Below, piece after piece: positions 23,123 through 30,930 of a stretch of DNA of 31,505 bases. Origin of the DNA: Taibaiella sp047605615 (GTDB lineage Bacteria; Bacteroidota; Bacteroidia; Chitinophagales; Chitinophagaceae). Every line of letters starts with the position of its first letter. The first letter of the stretch is position 1. The notes under the pieces are model-generated. The model ran no database searches. It was given only the letters and a program-made list of their open reading frames with translations, and was not told the DNA's origin. The translations under genes and the position numbers were made by a program. The stretch covers positions 1-31,505 of the forward strand of contig JASGFI010000017.1 of NCBI GenBank assembly GCA_047605615.1, given 5' to 3'.

Positions 23123-24106
23123 ATGATCAACTATTCAACTATGAGGCTGGTACTCTTCATTATTTTCATCGCAACATTGGCCGGTAGCTGCCACACGGCC
23201 GCACAATTCCCAACAGCCATTCGGTTTGCCGACAATACCGTCATCCTTCTTGCCGACAGTGCCTACGCCGCTGCCGGCATAGCCATCCCCGACGAATATA
23301 CGGCCGCCCTACGGCCTTTCGATTTGCAGATACGCCTCAACAAAGAAAGCGGGGGCACGGTAAACGATTACCTGAACGTAGCCGCCACACAAGTACGCAA
23401 TTGGCCCGTGGACGAGCAGGAAAAAATCAAGCAGGCATTTTCGGACATCGGAAATTTTTTGAAGGCCCAAAACCTACACCTGTCGCTACCCGATACCATC
23501 GTGATGATCAAAACCGCCGGGGCGGAGGAATTTGGCGCCGAAGGTTACACGCGCCGAAACAAAATAATGCTATGCACCAATGCGCAACAGCCGCTCAACA
23601 CACATCTGGTTGCCCACGAATTGTTCCATGTATTCTCACGCTACAACAAGGCCAAGCGCGATGCGGTGTATGCCGTGTTTGGTTTCGTGCCCTGCAACCG
23701 CATCAATACTGCGGCGGCCATGCAACAAAGGGTCATCACCAATCCCGACTGCCCTTTCACCGAACATTATTTGCCCTTGGCCTACAATGGCCAGAACAAA
23801 GAAATGGTGTTGCAGCTTTATAGCAAGAAAACCTTTCATCCCGGCCTTGGGCTGTTTGACTACGTGAACATTGGTTTGCTCGAAATAGAAGGTGCGGCCA
23901 ATAATAAAAAACCGATTTTCAGCAACGGAGCAGGGATAGTACACGAAATAGAAGACGTACCCGATTTCCTGAACAAAACCGGCACCAATACCAGCTATGT
24001 GCTGCACCCGGAAGAGGTAAGCGCCGAGCATTTTTCTTTGTGGGCAATTGGCGAAACGGTGTCTCAACCGGATTTTTTTGCCAAAATGAAACAGGCATTA
24101 CGGTAG
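23123..24106 (+). CDS. putative zinc-dependent peptidase lipoprotein (HExxH)
   Basis: The 327-aa protein has a lipoprotein signal ending LAGSC, with C23 as the lipidated residue, so it is probably membrane-anchored outside the cytoplasm. H165-E166-L-F-H169 in LVAHELFHVFSRYN is a zinc-binding HExxH motif in a helix, typical of zincin peptidases. The third ligand is not certain; acidic residues in LLEIEGAANN or EEVSAEHF are candidates. No named family was recognised. ATG 23123 was taken; ATG 23141 (MRLVLFIIF) would also leave a complete signal. It is followed by a short hairpin (24152-24170) and then the DUF937-OmpA gene with its own -7 box. Confidence 0.75.
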   Translation: MINYSTMRLVLFIIFIATLAGSCHTAAQFPTAIRFADNTVILLADSAYAAAGIAIPDEYTAALRPFDLQIRLNKESGGTVNDYLNVAATQVRNWPVDEQEKIKQAFSDIGNFLKAQNLHLSLPDTIVMIKTAGAEEFGAEGYTRRNKIMLCTNAQQPLNTHLVAHELFHVFSRYNKAKRDAVYAVFGFVPCNRINTAAAMQQRVITNPDCPFTEHYLPLAYNGQNKEMVLQLYSKKTFHPGLGLFDYVNIGLLEIEGAANNKKPIFSNGAGIVHEIEDVPDFLNKTGTNTSYVLHPEEVSAEHFSLWAIGETVSQPDFFAKMKQALR

Positions 24107-24151
24107 GGTTGGCCTTATTTGCCAGAGAAAAATATTTATTGGCATGGTTTT

Positions 24152-24170
24152 TGTGGATAGCAAATCCACA
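24152..24170 (+). terminator. possible weak terminator hairpin after the peptidase gene
   Basis: TGTGGAT (24152-24158) pairs exactly with ATCCACA (24164-24170) across a 5-base loop. Only TTT follows, so termination would be weak. It may just as well be an mRNA 3' stabilising hairpin. Confidence 0.35.
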
Positions 24171-24266
24171 TTTCACTACGGTTACGGCATCTATACCCAT
24201 TGAGCGGTACAAAATAAATATTGAAAAAATCATCAGGGCTTTCAACAAAACTGTTCGTGAAAAAAG

Positions 24267-24274
24267 TACCTTTG
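24267..24274 (+). promoter_or_regulatory. predicted -7 promoter element for the DUF937-OmpA gene
   Basis: TACCTTTG is an exact TAnnTTTG box. Transcription would begin near 24281, leaving a leader of about 35 bases before the ATG at 24316. Confidence 0.5.
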
Positions 24275-24315
24275 GCGCAAATCATTTCTTCAACAATAAA
24301 AACCAGTAAAAAATC

Positions 24316-25593
24316 ATGGCAAACATTATAGATTTAGCCAAAAACATCTTTACCGGCGAGTTGCTTTCAAAAGCAAGCAGCTCCTTAGGTGAATCCGAAA
24401 GCGGCGTAAGCAGCGCGCTCACCGCCGTCATACCCACTATCCTCACGGGCTTTTTGCAAAAAGCAGGAAGTTCTGCAAGCGGGTTCGGCAGCTTGATTAA
24501 CACTGCCAACAGCCTAACCGGCGGCAGCGGCCTTACCGACTCGTTGTTGGGTTCGCTGACCGGCGGCAACAACGGCAATTGGTTTTCCAAAGCCGGCACC
24601 TTGTTGCAAAGCATTTTCGGCGACAAATTGGGCAGCGTTACCAGCCTTATTTCCAGCTTTTCCGGCATCAAGGAATCTTCGTCTTCTTCCTTGTTGGGCA
24701 TGGCCGTACCGGCTTTGTTGGCCTTGGTTGGCCGTCATGGCGGCAACGACGAAAAAGGTGTTCTGGGCTTCTTGAATAGCCAAAAAGAAAACATATTTGG
24801 CGCCGTTCCATCCGGCCTCAACCTTTCAAGTGCTTTGGGATTGGGCAGCCTCAGCGAATTGGGCAGCAAAATTTCTTCTGCTTACCACAATTTTGCCGGT
24901 TCCGTTGGCAGCGCGGCTTCTACCGCCACGCAATACGTGGAAGACAAAAAACGTAGCGGCAACAGCTGGCTTTGGTTGTTGTTGTTGGCATTGGCGGCCT
25001 TGGCGGCTTGGTACTTCCTGAAAGACGGTTGCAACAAACCCGCCACCGATACCTCCGTAACCGACACAACAATTGTAACGGAAGAAGTAACCACCACCGA
25101 AACACCAGCTACCACCACCCGCACATTGGGCAAAATAGTGTTGAACGATACTATTCAACTGGACGCTTACCCCGGCGGCATAGAAGACTCCTTGATTGCT
25201 TTCATCAAATCGGGTTTCTACAAAACCGCTACCGATGAACAATTGAAAAGCCGTTGGTTCAATTTCGACGATTTGAACTTTGAATTTGGCACCACTAAAT
25301 TGACCGCCGAATCGCAACGCCAATTGAACAACATCATAGCTATCTTGAAAGCGTTCCCGGACGTGAACCTGAAAATTGGCGGTTACACCGATAAAAAAGG
25401 CGACGATGCTGCCAACCTGAAATTGTCGGACGAAAGGGCCAAAGCCGTACAAACCGCTTTGAAAGCCGCCGGCGTAGGTGCGCAAGTGCCCCAAGCCGAA
25501 GGTTATGGCGAACAATTTGCCACCCAACCCGAAGACGCTGCCGATGAGCAACGCGCTACCGACCGTAAAACCTCGGTACGTTTAGTGAAATAA
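24316..25593 (+). CDS. DUF937 domain protein with membrane segment and OmpA-like C terminus
   Basis: The 425-aa protein has three parts. Residues 1 to about 205 are a Ser/Gly/Leu-rich DUF937 region (MANIIDLAKNIFTGELLSKA at the start). Residues of about 218-235 form one hydrophobic segment (WLWLLLLALAALAAWYFL). A Thr-rich linker (about 242-270) leads to an OmpA-like peptidoglycan-binding domain (about 305-425). That domain has NFEFGTTKLTAES and the ligand motif GYTDKKGDDAANLKLSDERA, whose Asp and Arg contact diaminopimelate in OmpA. There is no N-terminal signal, so DUF937 is probably cytoplasmic and the OmpA part periplasmic. Such a protein could link the inner membrane to the wall; the role of DUF937 is unknown. 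Confidence 0.9.
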   Translation: MANIIDLAKNIFTGELLSKASSSLGESESGVSSALTAVIPTILTGFLQKAGSSASGFGSLINTANSLTGGSGLTDSLLGSLTGGNNGNWFSKAGTLLQSIFGDKLGSVTSLISSFSGIKESSSSSLLGMAVPALLALVGRHGGNDEKGVLGFLNSQKENIFGAVPSGLNLSSALGLGSLSELGSKISSAYHNFAGSVGSAASTATQYVEDKKRSGNSWLWLLLLALAALAAWYFLKDGCNKPATDTSVTDTTIVTEEVTTTETPATTTRTLGKIVLNDTIQLDAYPGGIEDSLIAFIKSGFYKTATDEQLKSRWFNFDDLNFEFGTTKLTAESQRQLNNIIAILKAFPDVNLKIGGYTDKKGDDAANLKLSDERAKAVQTALKAAGVGAQVPQAEGYGEQFATQPEDAADEQRATDRKTSVRLVK

Positions 25594-25611
25594 TCCTCCC
25601 AACTAAGTTAG

Positions 25612-25659
25612 GCATACAAACAAAGCCGGCCAATTAATTGGCCGGCTTTGTTTGTATGC
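25612..25659. terminator. 48-bp perfect palindrome between convergent genes
   Basis: The arms 25612-25635 and 25636-25659 are perfectly complementary over 24 bases (core AAAGCCGGCCAATT). The T-rich stretch TTTGTTTG lies inside the stem rather than after it. It stands between the convergent DUF937-OmpA and sodA genes, so it most likely ends both transcripts. Confidence 0.85.
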
Positions 25660-25695
25660 ACCATTTTGATTTCCATACTTTTCGGGCAGGAAAAA

Positions 25696-26298
25696 TTATA
25701 GGGCGGCTTCGTAACGCTTGGCCACTTCCTGCCAGTTTACCACGCTCCAAATAGCCTTCAAATAATCGGGGCGTTTGTTTTGGTATTTCAGGTAGTAGGC
25801 ATGTTCCCATACGTCTATGCCAAAGATAGGCGTACCTTTTACCTCGGCCACGTCCATCAACGGGTTGTCTTGGTTAGGGGTGGAAGTGACTTCGAGCTTG
25901 CCGTCTTTTACAATCAACCAAGCCCAGCCGCTACCGAAACGACCTGCACCGGCAGCGTTCATTTTTTCTTTCAATTCGTCAAGGCTGCCAAATGCTTCGT
26001 TGATAGCCTCGGCCAATTTACCTTCGGGCGCGGTATCTGCGGTGCCCAATACTGTCCAAAACAACGAATGGTTGAAATGGCCGCCACCGTTGTTGCGAAC
26101 GGCCGCGGGATACTTCGAGATATTAGCCACCAATTCTTCCAAGGGCAGGTCGGCATCGGCAGAGCCTTCCAAGGCCTTGTTGAGGTTGTCCACATACGCC
26201 TTGTGGTGCCTGTCATGGTGTATTTCCATGGTTTGCGCATCGACGTAAGGTTCCAGTGCGTTGCTTGCATACGGCAAGTCGGGCAAAGTATAAGCCAT
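25696..26298 (-). CDS. sodA: superoxide dismutase, Mn/Fe family
   Basis: The 200-aa enzyme dismutes superoxide. The metal ligands are H27 (MEIHHDRHH), H77 (GGHFNHSLFW), D162 and H166 (DVWEHAYYLKYQN). GGHFNH together with Gln in NQDNP (about residue 143) is the manganese-type arrangement; iron enzymes usually have a Gln in the first motif. A cambialistic enzyme cannot be excluded. No signal peptide, so cytoplasmic. Single gene, with only a one-mismatch -7 candidate upstream (TAACTTTT on the minus strand). Confidence 0.97.
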   Translation of the reverse strand: MAYTLPDLPYASNALEPYVDAQTMEIHHDRHHKAYVDNLNKALEGSADADLPLEELVANISKYPAAVRNNGGGHFNHSLFWTVLGTADTAPEGKLAEAINEAFGSLDELKEKMNAAGAGRFGSGWAWLIVKDGKLEVTSTPNQDNPLMDVAEVKGTPIFGIDVWEHAYYLKYQNKRPDYLKAIWSVVNWQEVAKRYEAAL

Positions 26299-26478
26299 TT
26301 CTATTTATATTTAAAAGTTAGAAAATACAATTTGTTTTTAATCCCCCTTTTCGAGAAAAGAACAGGAAGGTGTTCCACAACACGAAGGCAAATTTAAAAC
26401 CTATTTTGCGCGCAACCGTAAATTGGCAACAATTATTTCAAATATTGCCATTGTTTGGCTTACCTGGAGTGATAACAA

Positions 26479-27186
26479 TCAACCCTGCAAATGGATGGAA
26501 AACACAATCATCCTGGTACGCATGGCATCAATGGTATTGCTCAAGGGTATGCGCTTGTCGGCATAATGGGTGTTGATAAATCCTTGGCTCAATTTTATTT
26601 CCGGGGCAAAAATAAAATTGGGGTAGAAGAACTCGAAGCCCACGCCTACCTCGCCGCCTAAATCCATGCTGCTTACGCGCAACAGTTCGTCTTGCCTGCG
26701 GCTACGGGCATTGGCGGCCAAATCGTAGTCAAACTTGCCTCCCACCAAGGCGTAAAAACGAAAATTGTTGATGCGGTCGCTCTTGAATTTCAATTGCAGC
26801 GGCAGTTGCATATAGATAGATTCTACGCTATGGTCGGTCTGCTCGCCCTTCATATCAACCAAGGTCAATTTTTTTTCGGCAAAAACCAGAGAAGGTATGA
26901 AGCGCGCGTCCACGAATTTACTGAGCCGCAAATTGCCCATTATGCCCAAGTTGAAACCGGGGCCAAAGCCCGGCTGCACCACTTTATAAGTATCGGCCAG
27001 GGCAAACGACTGCGAACTGTTGATGCGGAAACTGGACATGTTGGCGCCAAACGTAAGGCCAAAATAATAGAGCTTGCTGTCGTGTTCGGGCATGTTGGGA
27101 ACACGGGTCTGCGCCCACCCGGCGTGGGAATGTGTGGCTCCCCAAACCAACAGCGCCCATAACAAAATCTTGTTTTTCAAAATCAT
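26479..27186 (-). CDS. porT: PorT-family outer-membrane beta-barrel protein (type IX secretion)
   Basis: The 235-aa protein has a signal peptide (MILKNKILLWALLVWGATHSHAGWAQ, described by its ends MILKNK and GWAQ). A set of alternating beta-strand segments typical of an outer-membrane beta-barrel follows, including YYFGLTFGANMSSFRI and the conserved MDLGGEVGVGFEFFYPNFIFAPEIKLS (in part LGGEVGVGFEFF, FAPEIKLSQG). PorT is needed for T9SS function. The ubiE-porT neighbourhood is a known conserved arrangement in Bacteroidota and supports the call. ATG 27186 fits the signal peptide and leaves a 19-base gap to ubiE; the frame is open to 27243 but that would overlap ubiE. A weak hairpin (26424-26450) lies downstream. 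Confidence 0.88.
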   Translation of the reverse strand: MILKNKILLWALLVWGATHSHAGWAQTRVPNMPEHDSKLYYFGLTFGANMSSFRINSSQSFALADTYKVVQPGFGPGFNLGIMGNLRLSKFVDARFIPSLVFAEKKLTLVDMKGEQTDHSVESIYMQLPLQLKFKSDRINNFRFYALVGGKFDYDLAANARSRRQDELLRVSSMDLGGEVGVGFEFFYPNFIFAPEIKLSQGFINTHYADKRIPLSNTIDAMRTRMIVFSIHLQG

Positions 27187-27205
27187 ACCTCCGAAGATAT
27201 AGAAT

Positions 27206-27967
27206 TTACTGCTTTTGTGCAGTGTATAAAGTGGTGATGCCAAAGGTCAAGGGCCGCGCATTTACCTGTTCAAAGCCGCAGGACTTCAATATATCACAAA
27301 AACGCGACCCCTCCGGAAATGCGGCCACCGATTGCGGCAGATAGGTGTAAGCCGTAGCGTCTTTCGATACCGATTTGCCCAAGGCAGGCAGTACATAACG
27401 AAAGTAGCAGTTGTATAATTGTTTTACCGGAAAATTTTTTGGCTTCGAAAATTCCAAAATGGCCACACGGCCGCCACTGCGCAGTACACGGTGCATTTGG
27501 CCGAGGCCGTTTTCCAAATGTTCAAAATTGCGCACGCCATAGGCACAAGTTACGGCATCGAAACAGCCATCGGCAAAAGGCAAAGCCTCGCTGTCGCCAT
27601 ATTGCAAGGTGATGGCATTCTCCAACGCTTTTTCTTTCAATTTCTTCCTGCCCATTTCCAGCATACCCTCCGATATGTCCACCCCGGTTATCTTTTCGGG
27701 TTTAAGAACCAAGCCGGCTATGGCCAAATCGCCGGTGCCGGTGGCCACGTCCAATATGCGTTTGGGTTGTATGGCGCGCAGGCTTTCGATGGCTTTCTTG
27801 CGCCAGCCCTTGTCTATGCCCATCGACAGGAAATGATTCAGGAAATCGTAATTGGCCGCTATGCGGTCGAACATGCCGGCCACTTGCTCTTTCTTGCTCA
27901 TGTCCGACTGGGGCAGTGGCACCACTTTACTTGCGCTGTTGCCACCCGGCGATATCGATGTGTCCAT
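27206..27967 (-). CDS. ubiE: demethylmenaquinone methyltransferase
   Basis: The 253-aa SAM enzyme (UbiE/MenG) methylates demethylmenaquinone in the last step of menaquinone synthesis. The SAM motif ILDVATGTGDLAI begins at residue 71. GVRNFEHLENGL and LEFSKPKN are family signatures, and KKEQVAGMFDRIAANYDFLNH opens the conserved part at residue 25. The N-terminal extension before that matches related Bacteroidota proteins in pattern (VPLPQSDMSKKEQV). It is the middle gene of dtd-ubiE-porT on the minus strand, but it also has an exact -7 box next to its ATG. Confidence 0.96.
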   Translation of the reverse strand: MDTSISPGGNSASKVVPLPQSDMSKKEQVAGMFDRIAANYDFLNHFLSMGIDKGWRKKAIESLRAIQPKRILDVATGTGDLAIAGLVLKPEKITGVDISEGMLEMGRKKLKEKALENAITLQYGDSEALPFADGCFDAVTCAYGVRNFEHLENGLGQMHRVLRSGGRVAILEFSKPKNFPVKQLYNCYFRYVLPALGKSVSKDATAYTYLPQSVAAFPEGSRFCDILKSCGFEQVNARPLTFGITTLYTAQKQ

Positions 27968-27972
27968 TATTG

Positions 27973-27980
27973 CAAAAATA
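27973..27980 (-). promoter_or_regulatory. predicted -7 promoter element for ubiE-porT
   Basis: On the minus strand this reads TATTTTTG, an exact TAnnTTTG. It ends 6 bases before the ubiE ATG (27967), so a transcript from it would be nearly or fully leaderless. Confidence 0.45.
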
Positions 27981-28015
27981 CAACCTGCAAGGCCAATGTG
28001 TACACTTATTATTTT

Positions 28016-28468
28016 CTATCCCGGTTGTTGCGAATCAATGATGATGGTTACCGGGCCATCGTTAACCAACGATACCTGCATGTCGGCACCAAACTCGCCG
28101 GTGGCAATGGGCTTTTGCAACAACGAAACCAATGTTGCTCGCATCAATTGGTACAAAGGCATGGCTTGTTCCGGTCGGGCGGCTTTTATGAAAGAAGGCC
28201 TATTGCCTTTTTGGGTCGCGGCATGTAAGGTAAACTGGCTTACCAACAGCAGTTCGCCACCTATATCGGTCAACGAAAGGTTCATTTTGCCGTCGGCATC
28301 GCCAAAAATGCGCATCTGCGTTATTTTGCGGGCCAACCAATCCACGTCGATCCCGGTATCGGCGGCTTCTATGCCCAACAATACCAGCAAACCCTTACCT
28401 ATAACGGCTTTGCGCTTCCCGCCTATACTCACCGATGCGCCACTGACCCTTTGCAATACGGCTCTCAT
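28016..28468 (-). CDS. dtd: D-aminoacyl-tRNA deacylase
   Basis: The 150-aa DTD removes D-amino acids (and glycine) mischarged on tRNA. The two active-site motifs are present: SQFT at residues 77-80 and GPVT at 138-141. The start MRAVLQRVSGASVSI is standard. It lies 48 bases upstream of ubiE on the same strand and is the first gene of the probable dtd-ubiE-porT unit. Confidence 0.97.
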   Translation of the reverse strand: MRAVLQRVSGASVSIGGKRKAVIGKGLLVLLGIEAADTGIDVDWLARKITQMRIFGDADGKMNLSLTDIGGELLLVSQFTLHAATQKGNRPSFIKAARPEQAMPLYQLMRATLVSLLQKPIATGEFGADMQVSLVNDGPVTIIIDSQQPG

Positions 28469-28819
28469 GCGGTGAAGGTAATCTTTTCGGGTGGTTGCGT
28501 TTTCAACTATCCCAAACCTTTTTATTATCCGGGGCTATCGGCGACATAAATGTGGCTTGGGGGGCCGGCAGCCCCTTGGGCTTTCGGTTGGCTACGTGGT
28601 TTTTTCCCACGCTCCGCCGTTGTTGATAGAGTTGCTACCCCAAAAGCGCGATACGGCAAAAAACGGAATCCGGCAGGGAAAATCTTGGCACCCATTTTCT
28701 CCGCTGTTTGTCGGAAAAATGCGCATAACGAAAAATCTCAAACGCTATAGGCCGAGCTGTTTTTTTGATAGAAACACCATTGAGAACATCGCTTCCCAGT
28801 CATTTTTTCAATTACCCCC
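28469..28819. other. 351-base intergenic region with REP-like hairpins
   Basis: No gene is supported, though short ORFs exist on the plus strand (for example 28491-28847). Hairpins include GGGGC/GCCCC (28561-28575, loop CGGCA) and CGTGG/CCACG (28595-28611). The sequence is more G+C-rich than the lipoprotein genes beside it and resembles, from memory, intergenic repeat families of this phylum. Only one copy is in the window, so repeat status is not shown. No clear terminator for the lipoprotein operon was found. Confidence 0.4.
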
Positions 28820-29527
28820 TCAATTCCACAACTTCTCCCTGCAATAGAGATTGTCGTTATTTACGTAATAAACATTGACCGTGCACGAAGATTTTTTGTG
28901 GCTTAGCGATTTTTGCACGGAATTGACGAAACGCCGACTTTGACGCCCCATAAAAATGTTACAGAAAATCACAATTGAGTAATCCGGACTGGATGCCATA
29001 TTGCCGTTGGTAGCAACCGCAGCAAAAGTGCGCCTAATGTCCGGGAAAGAAATGGGCTTATTGCCAAAAGGAAGCATCCTCGCTTGCTTAGGCGGAAATA
29101 CATCAAATTCGCCCTGCCTGTTCCAAGACAAGTTGGGAAATCCTGTACCGTAACAATTGGTATAATAATTAACCAACGTACCCTCTTTATCAAATACGAA
29201 CAACTGGAGTGGCTGCCCCAAGTCATATACTATTCCATCCTCGCATAACTTGCCATCAAAACCGGCACTACCAAATACGGACGAATCTACTGTCAAACGT
29301 GAAAATGACGATTGGTACCTGCGATAAAGTGCCGTGTCAACCATATATACTTCGGGCATATCGTTCTTTTGGGCAAACTCCACAACCTTGGTGCCATCTA
29401 CGCATTTGGCATCCTTAAGGCCATACAATGCGAATATAGCCCTTTGGCAACTATTTAAAAACAAGGAGGCAATAATAACGGCAACCCAGATTAAAGGGCG
29501 GCAACAAACAAATAACTTGGTACACAT
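28820..29527 (-). CDS. lipoprotein of unknown function, last gene of a three-gene operon
   Basis: The 235-aa protein starts MCTKLFVCCRPLIWVAVIIA, with a lipobox LNSC at C27, so it is probably a lipidated envelope protein. The middle contains VFDKEGTLVNYYTNCYGTGFPNLSW, and the C-terminal part reads DYSIVIFCNIFMGRQSRRFVNSV, then VYYVNNDNLYC. The strand-helix pattern of the last part suggests a thioredoxin-like or redoxin-like fold without a CxxC site; this is inference. ATG 29527 was chosen over 29611 because it gives a signal peptide and a 10-base gap to the upstream gene. Base composition is more A+T-rich than in the housekeeping genes. Confidence 0.72.
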   Translation of the reverse strand: MCTKLFVCCRPLIWVAVIIASLFLNSCQRAIFALYGLKDAKCVDGTKVVEFAQKNDMPEVYMVDTALYRRYQSSFSRLTVDSSVFGSAGFDGKLCEDGIVYDLGQPLQLFVFDKEGTLVNYYTNCYGTGFPNLSWNRQGEFDVFPPKQARMLPFGNKPISFPDIRRTFAAVATNGNMASSPDYSIVIFCNIFMGRQSRRFVNSVQKSLSHKKSSCTVNVYYVNNDNLYCREKLWN

Positions 29528-29537
29528 ACTTCTACAT

Positions 29538-30143
29538 TTAATTTTGTAAGTTGAGTAAAATCGATCCGAAAACATAACCGGTAGTGTCGGCCACATAGTT
29601 TCCGGGAACAATCACCACTTTGTGGTCAAATCCTAAAAGCTCACTTTGGTCCAAATTCAACTCGTAGGGGTTGCCCGTAACAGGTACAATATTTGTATCC
29701 AATAGGGCAGTTTGTTGGTTGAAAATCAACCTAATATGACTATCATCAACCTTATAGCACCATGCAATACCAAAATCTTCTTCTTTGGCCACCGTAGTTA
29801 ATGCCATAGGTGTCATTACCGCTAAATGGTCTACATCACACATGCAAAGCCCCCATGGACATGGGCAACAAGGATACCTATAGTTCGGATTGGCACAATC
29901 ATCCCCACTATGTCTTATATATATACGCATTAGAACAGCGCTGTCATTAGGCGAGGGAACCAAGTCGTCCAACGAATAATAGTTTGGCTCAGCGGCACTC
30001 ATAGTCGAAACTTTTGATGCTGCCCCGGCTTCGGCATCTTGGTCGCCCCCTTTTGTACATCCGACCACGGACAGGATAAGAAGCATACAAAACGAAGCTA
30101 CAGTAAAAAATGATTTGACTTTAAATATAAATAAGTATTTCAT
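29538..30143 (-). CDS. cysteine-cluster lipoprotein, paralogue B
   Basis: The 201-aa protein has a lipoprotein signal ending SVVGC (C29). A short Ala/Ser-rich linker precedes a conserved domain from YYSLDDLVPSPNDSAVLM to the end. Six cysteines lie between residues 83 and 102: C83, C92, C93, C95, C100 and C102, ending CPCPWGLCMC. After this come AWCYKVDDSHIRLIFNQQTALL and LLGFDHKVVIVPGNYVADT (in part). It is a clear paralogue of the gene just upstream (9-base gap). The family was not recognised. The cluster could bind metal or form disulfides in the envelope; this is inference. Confidence 0.78.
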   Translation of the reverse strand: MKYLFIFKVKSFFTVASFCMLLILSVVGCTKGGDQDAEAGAASKVSTMSAAEPNYYSLDDLVPSPNDSAVLMRIYIRHSGDDCANPNYRYPCCPCPWGLCMCDVDHLAVMTPMALTTVAKEEDFGIAWCYKVDDSHIRLIFNQQTALLDTNIVPVTGNPYELNLDQSELLGFDHKVVIVPGNYVADTTGYVFGSILLNLQN

Positions 30144-30152
30144 AAAAAATTA

Positions 30153-30740
30153 TTAATCAACATTAAGAATAATTGAACCATACCCATAAGCTATTGTATC
30201 TGCGGTATACAGGCCGGGAATAAGTGTTCGCGAGCCGCCAAAACCTAATAATGCGGATTGGGCTTCATCCAAAATGTAAGGTTCGCCTGAAACGGGAACA
30301 CTATCAGTGCCTATCAACGCAGTTTGCTGGTTAAATATCAATTTGACATGATTATTGTCAACTTTATAAACCCAAGCTACACCGATGCCTTCCCCCTTAG
30401 TAATAGAACCTACGTTATCCGGGGAAACCACTTCAAACCCATTTGAACAAAAACACATTCCCAATGGGCATCTGCAGCCGGAGCATTTACAGTCTGGGCA
30501 TTCACATGCTGAATTTCCACCATGTCGCAAAACAAATGTCATCAGTACAGCACTGTCATTTGGTGGGGCAATCAAATCATTAAGAGAATAATAACTTATG
30601 CTACCCATCGTCGAAACTGCCTGTCGTGGTATAGAAGTAGTGTCATCTTTAACTTCGGAAGTTTTTTTACAAGCGAAAAAAACGGTCATACACATGGCAC
30701 AAAATACCAAAGAAGTAACCAATACGGAAATTCTCCTCAC
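30153..30740 (-). CDS. cysteine-cluster lipoprotein, paralogue A
   Basis: The 195-aa protein has a probable lipoprotein signal ending FFAC (C24). Eight cysteines occur within residues 79-98 (C79, 81, 84, 86, 89, 91, 96, 98), ending CRCPLGMCFC. Flanking segments YYSLNDLIAPPNDSAVLM, AWVYKVDNNHVKLIFNQQTAL and PGLYTADTIAYGYGSIILN match the downstream paralogue. Shared cysteines are the first one and the last four in CxCPxGxCxC. No named family was recognised. First gene of the probable operon 30740-28820. Confidence 0.78.
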   Translation of the reverse strand: MRRISVLVTSLVFCAMCMTVFFACKKTSEVKDDTTSIPRQAVSTMGSISYYSLNDLIAPPNDSAVLMTFVLRHGGNSACECPDCKCSGCRCPLGMCFCSNGFEVVSPDNVGSITKGEGIGVAWVYKVDNNHVKLIFNQQTALIGTDSVPVSGEPYILDEAQSALLGFGGSRTLIPGLYTADTIAYGYGSIILNVD

Positions 30741-30783
30741 GTCATTAAAAATTTAATTTGTGAATAAAATAGAATTAACGGCA

Positions 30784-30816
30784 CAAAGGAACAAAAAGAA
30801 AAAAAAAAGTTGCAAG
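30784..30816 (-). promoter_or_regulatory. weak promoter candidate for the lipoprotein operon
   Basis: On the minus strand, TTGC (near 30813-30816) is followed after about 21 bases by TTCCTTTG (30784-30791), which has one mismatch to TAnnTTTG. It would start transcription near 30777, about 37 bases before the first lipoprotein gene. The surrounding sequence is very A-rich. Confidence 0.3.
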
Positions 30817-30930
30817 CGAAAAATAAAAATTAACATACCGATAAGGAAAAGACCAATCGACAATTAACGGTTCATTTTCCTTTATTGGGGAGTACACTTA
30901 ATTTTGGCAGATGGAGTTATCAATAATCAG

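Noticed and set aside
24826..25551. 241-codon frame antisense to the DUF937-OmpA gene
   Set aside because: It is Gly/Phe/Gln-rich shadow sequence without motifs, opposite a clear OmpA domain.
28491..28847. 118-codon plus-strand ORF in the dtd-lipoprotein gap
   Set aside because: It has no family pattern, overlaps the 3' end of the lipoprotein gene and covers hairpins. Another overlapping frame looks equally open.
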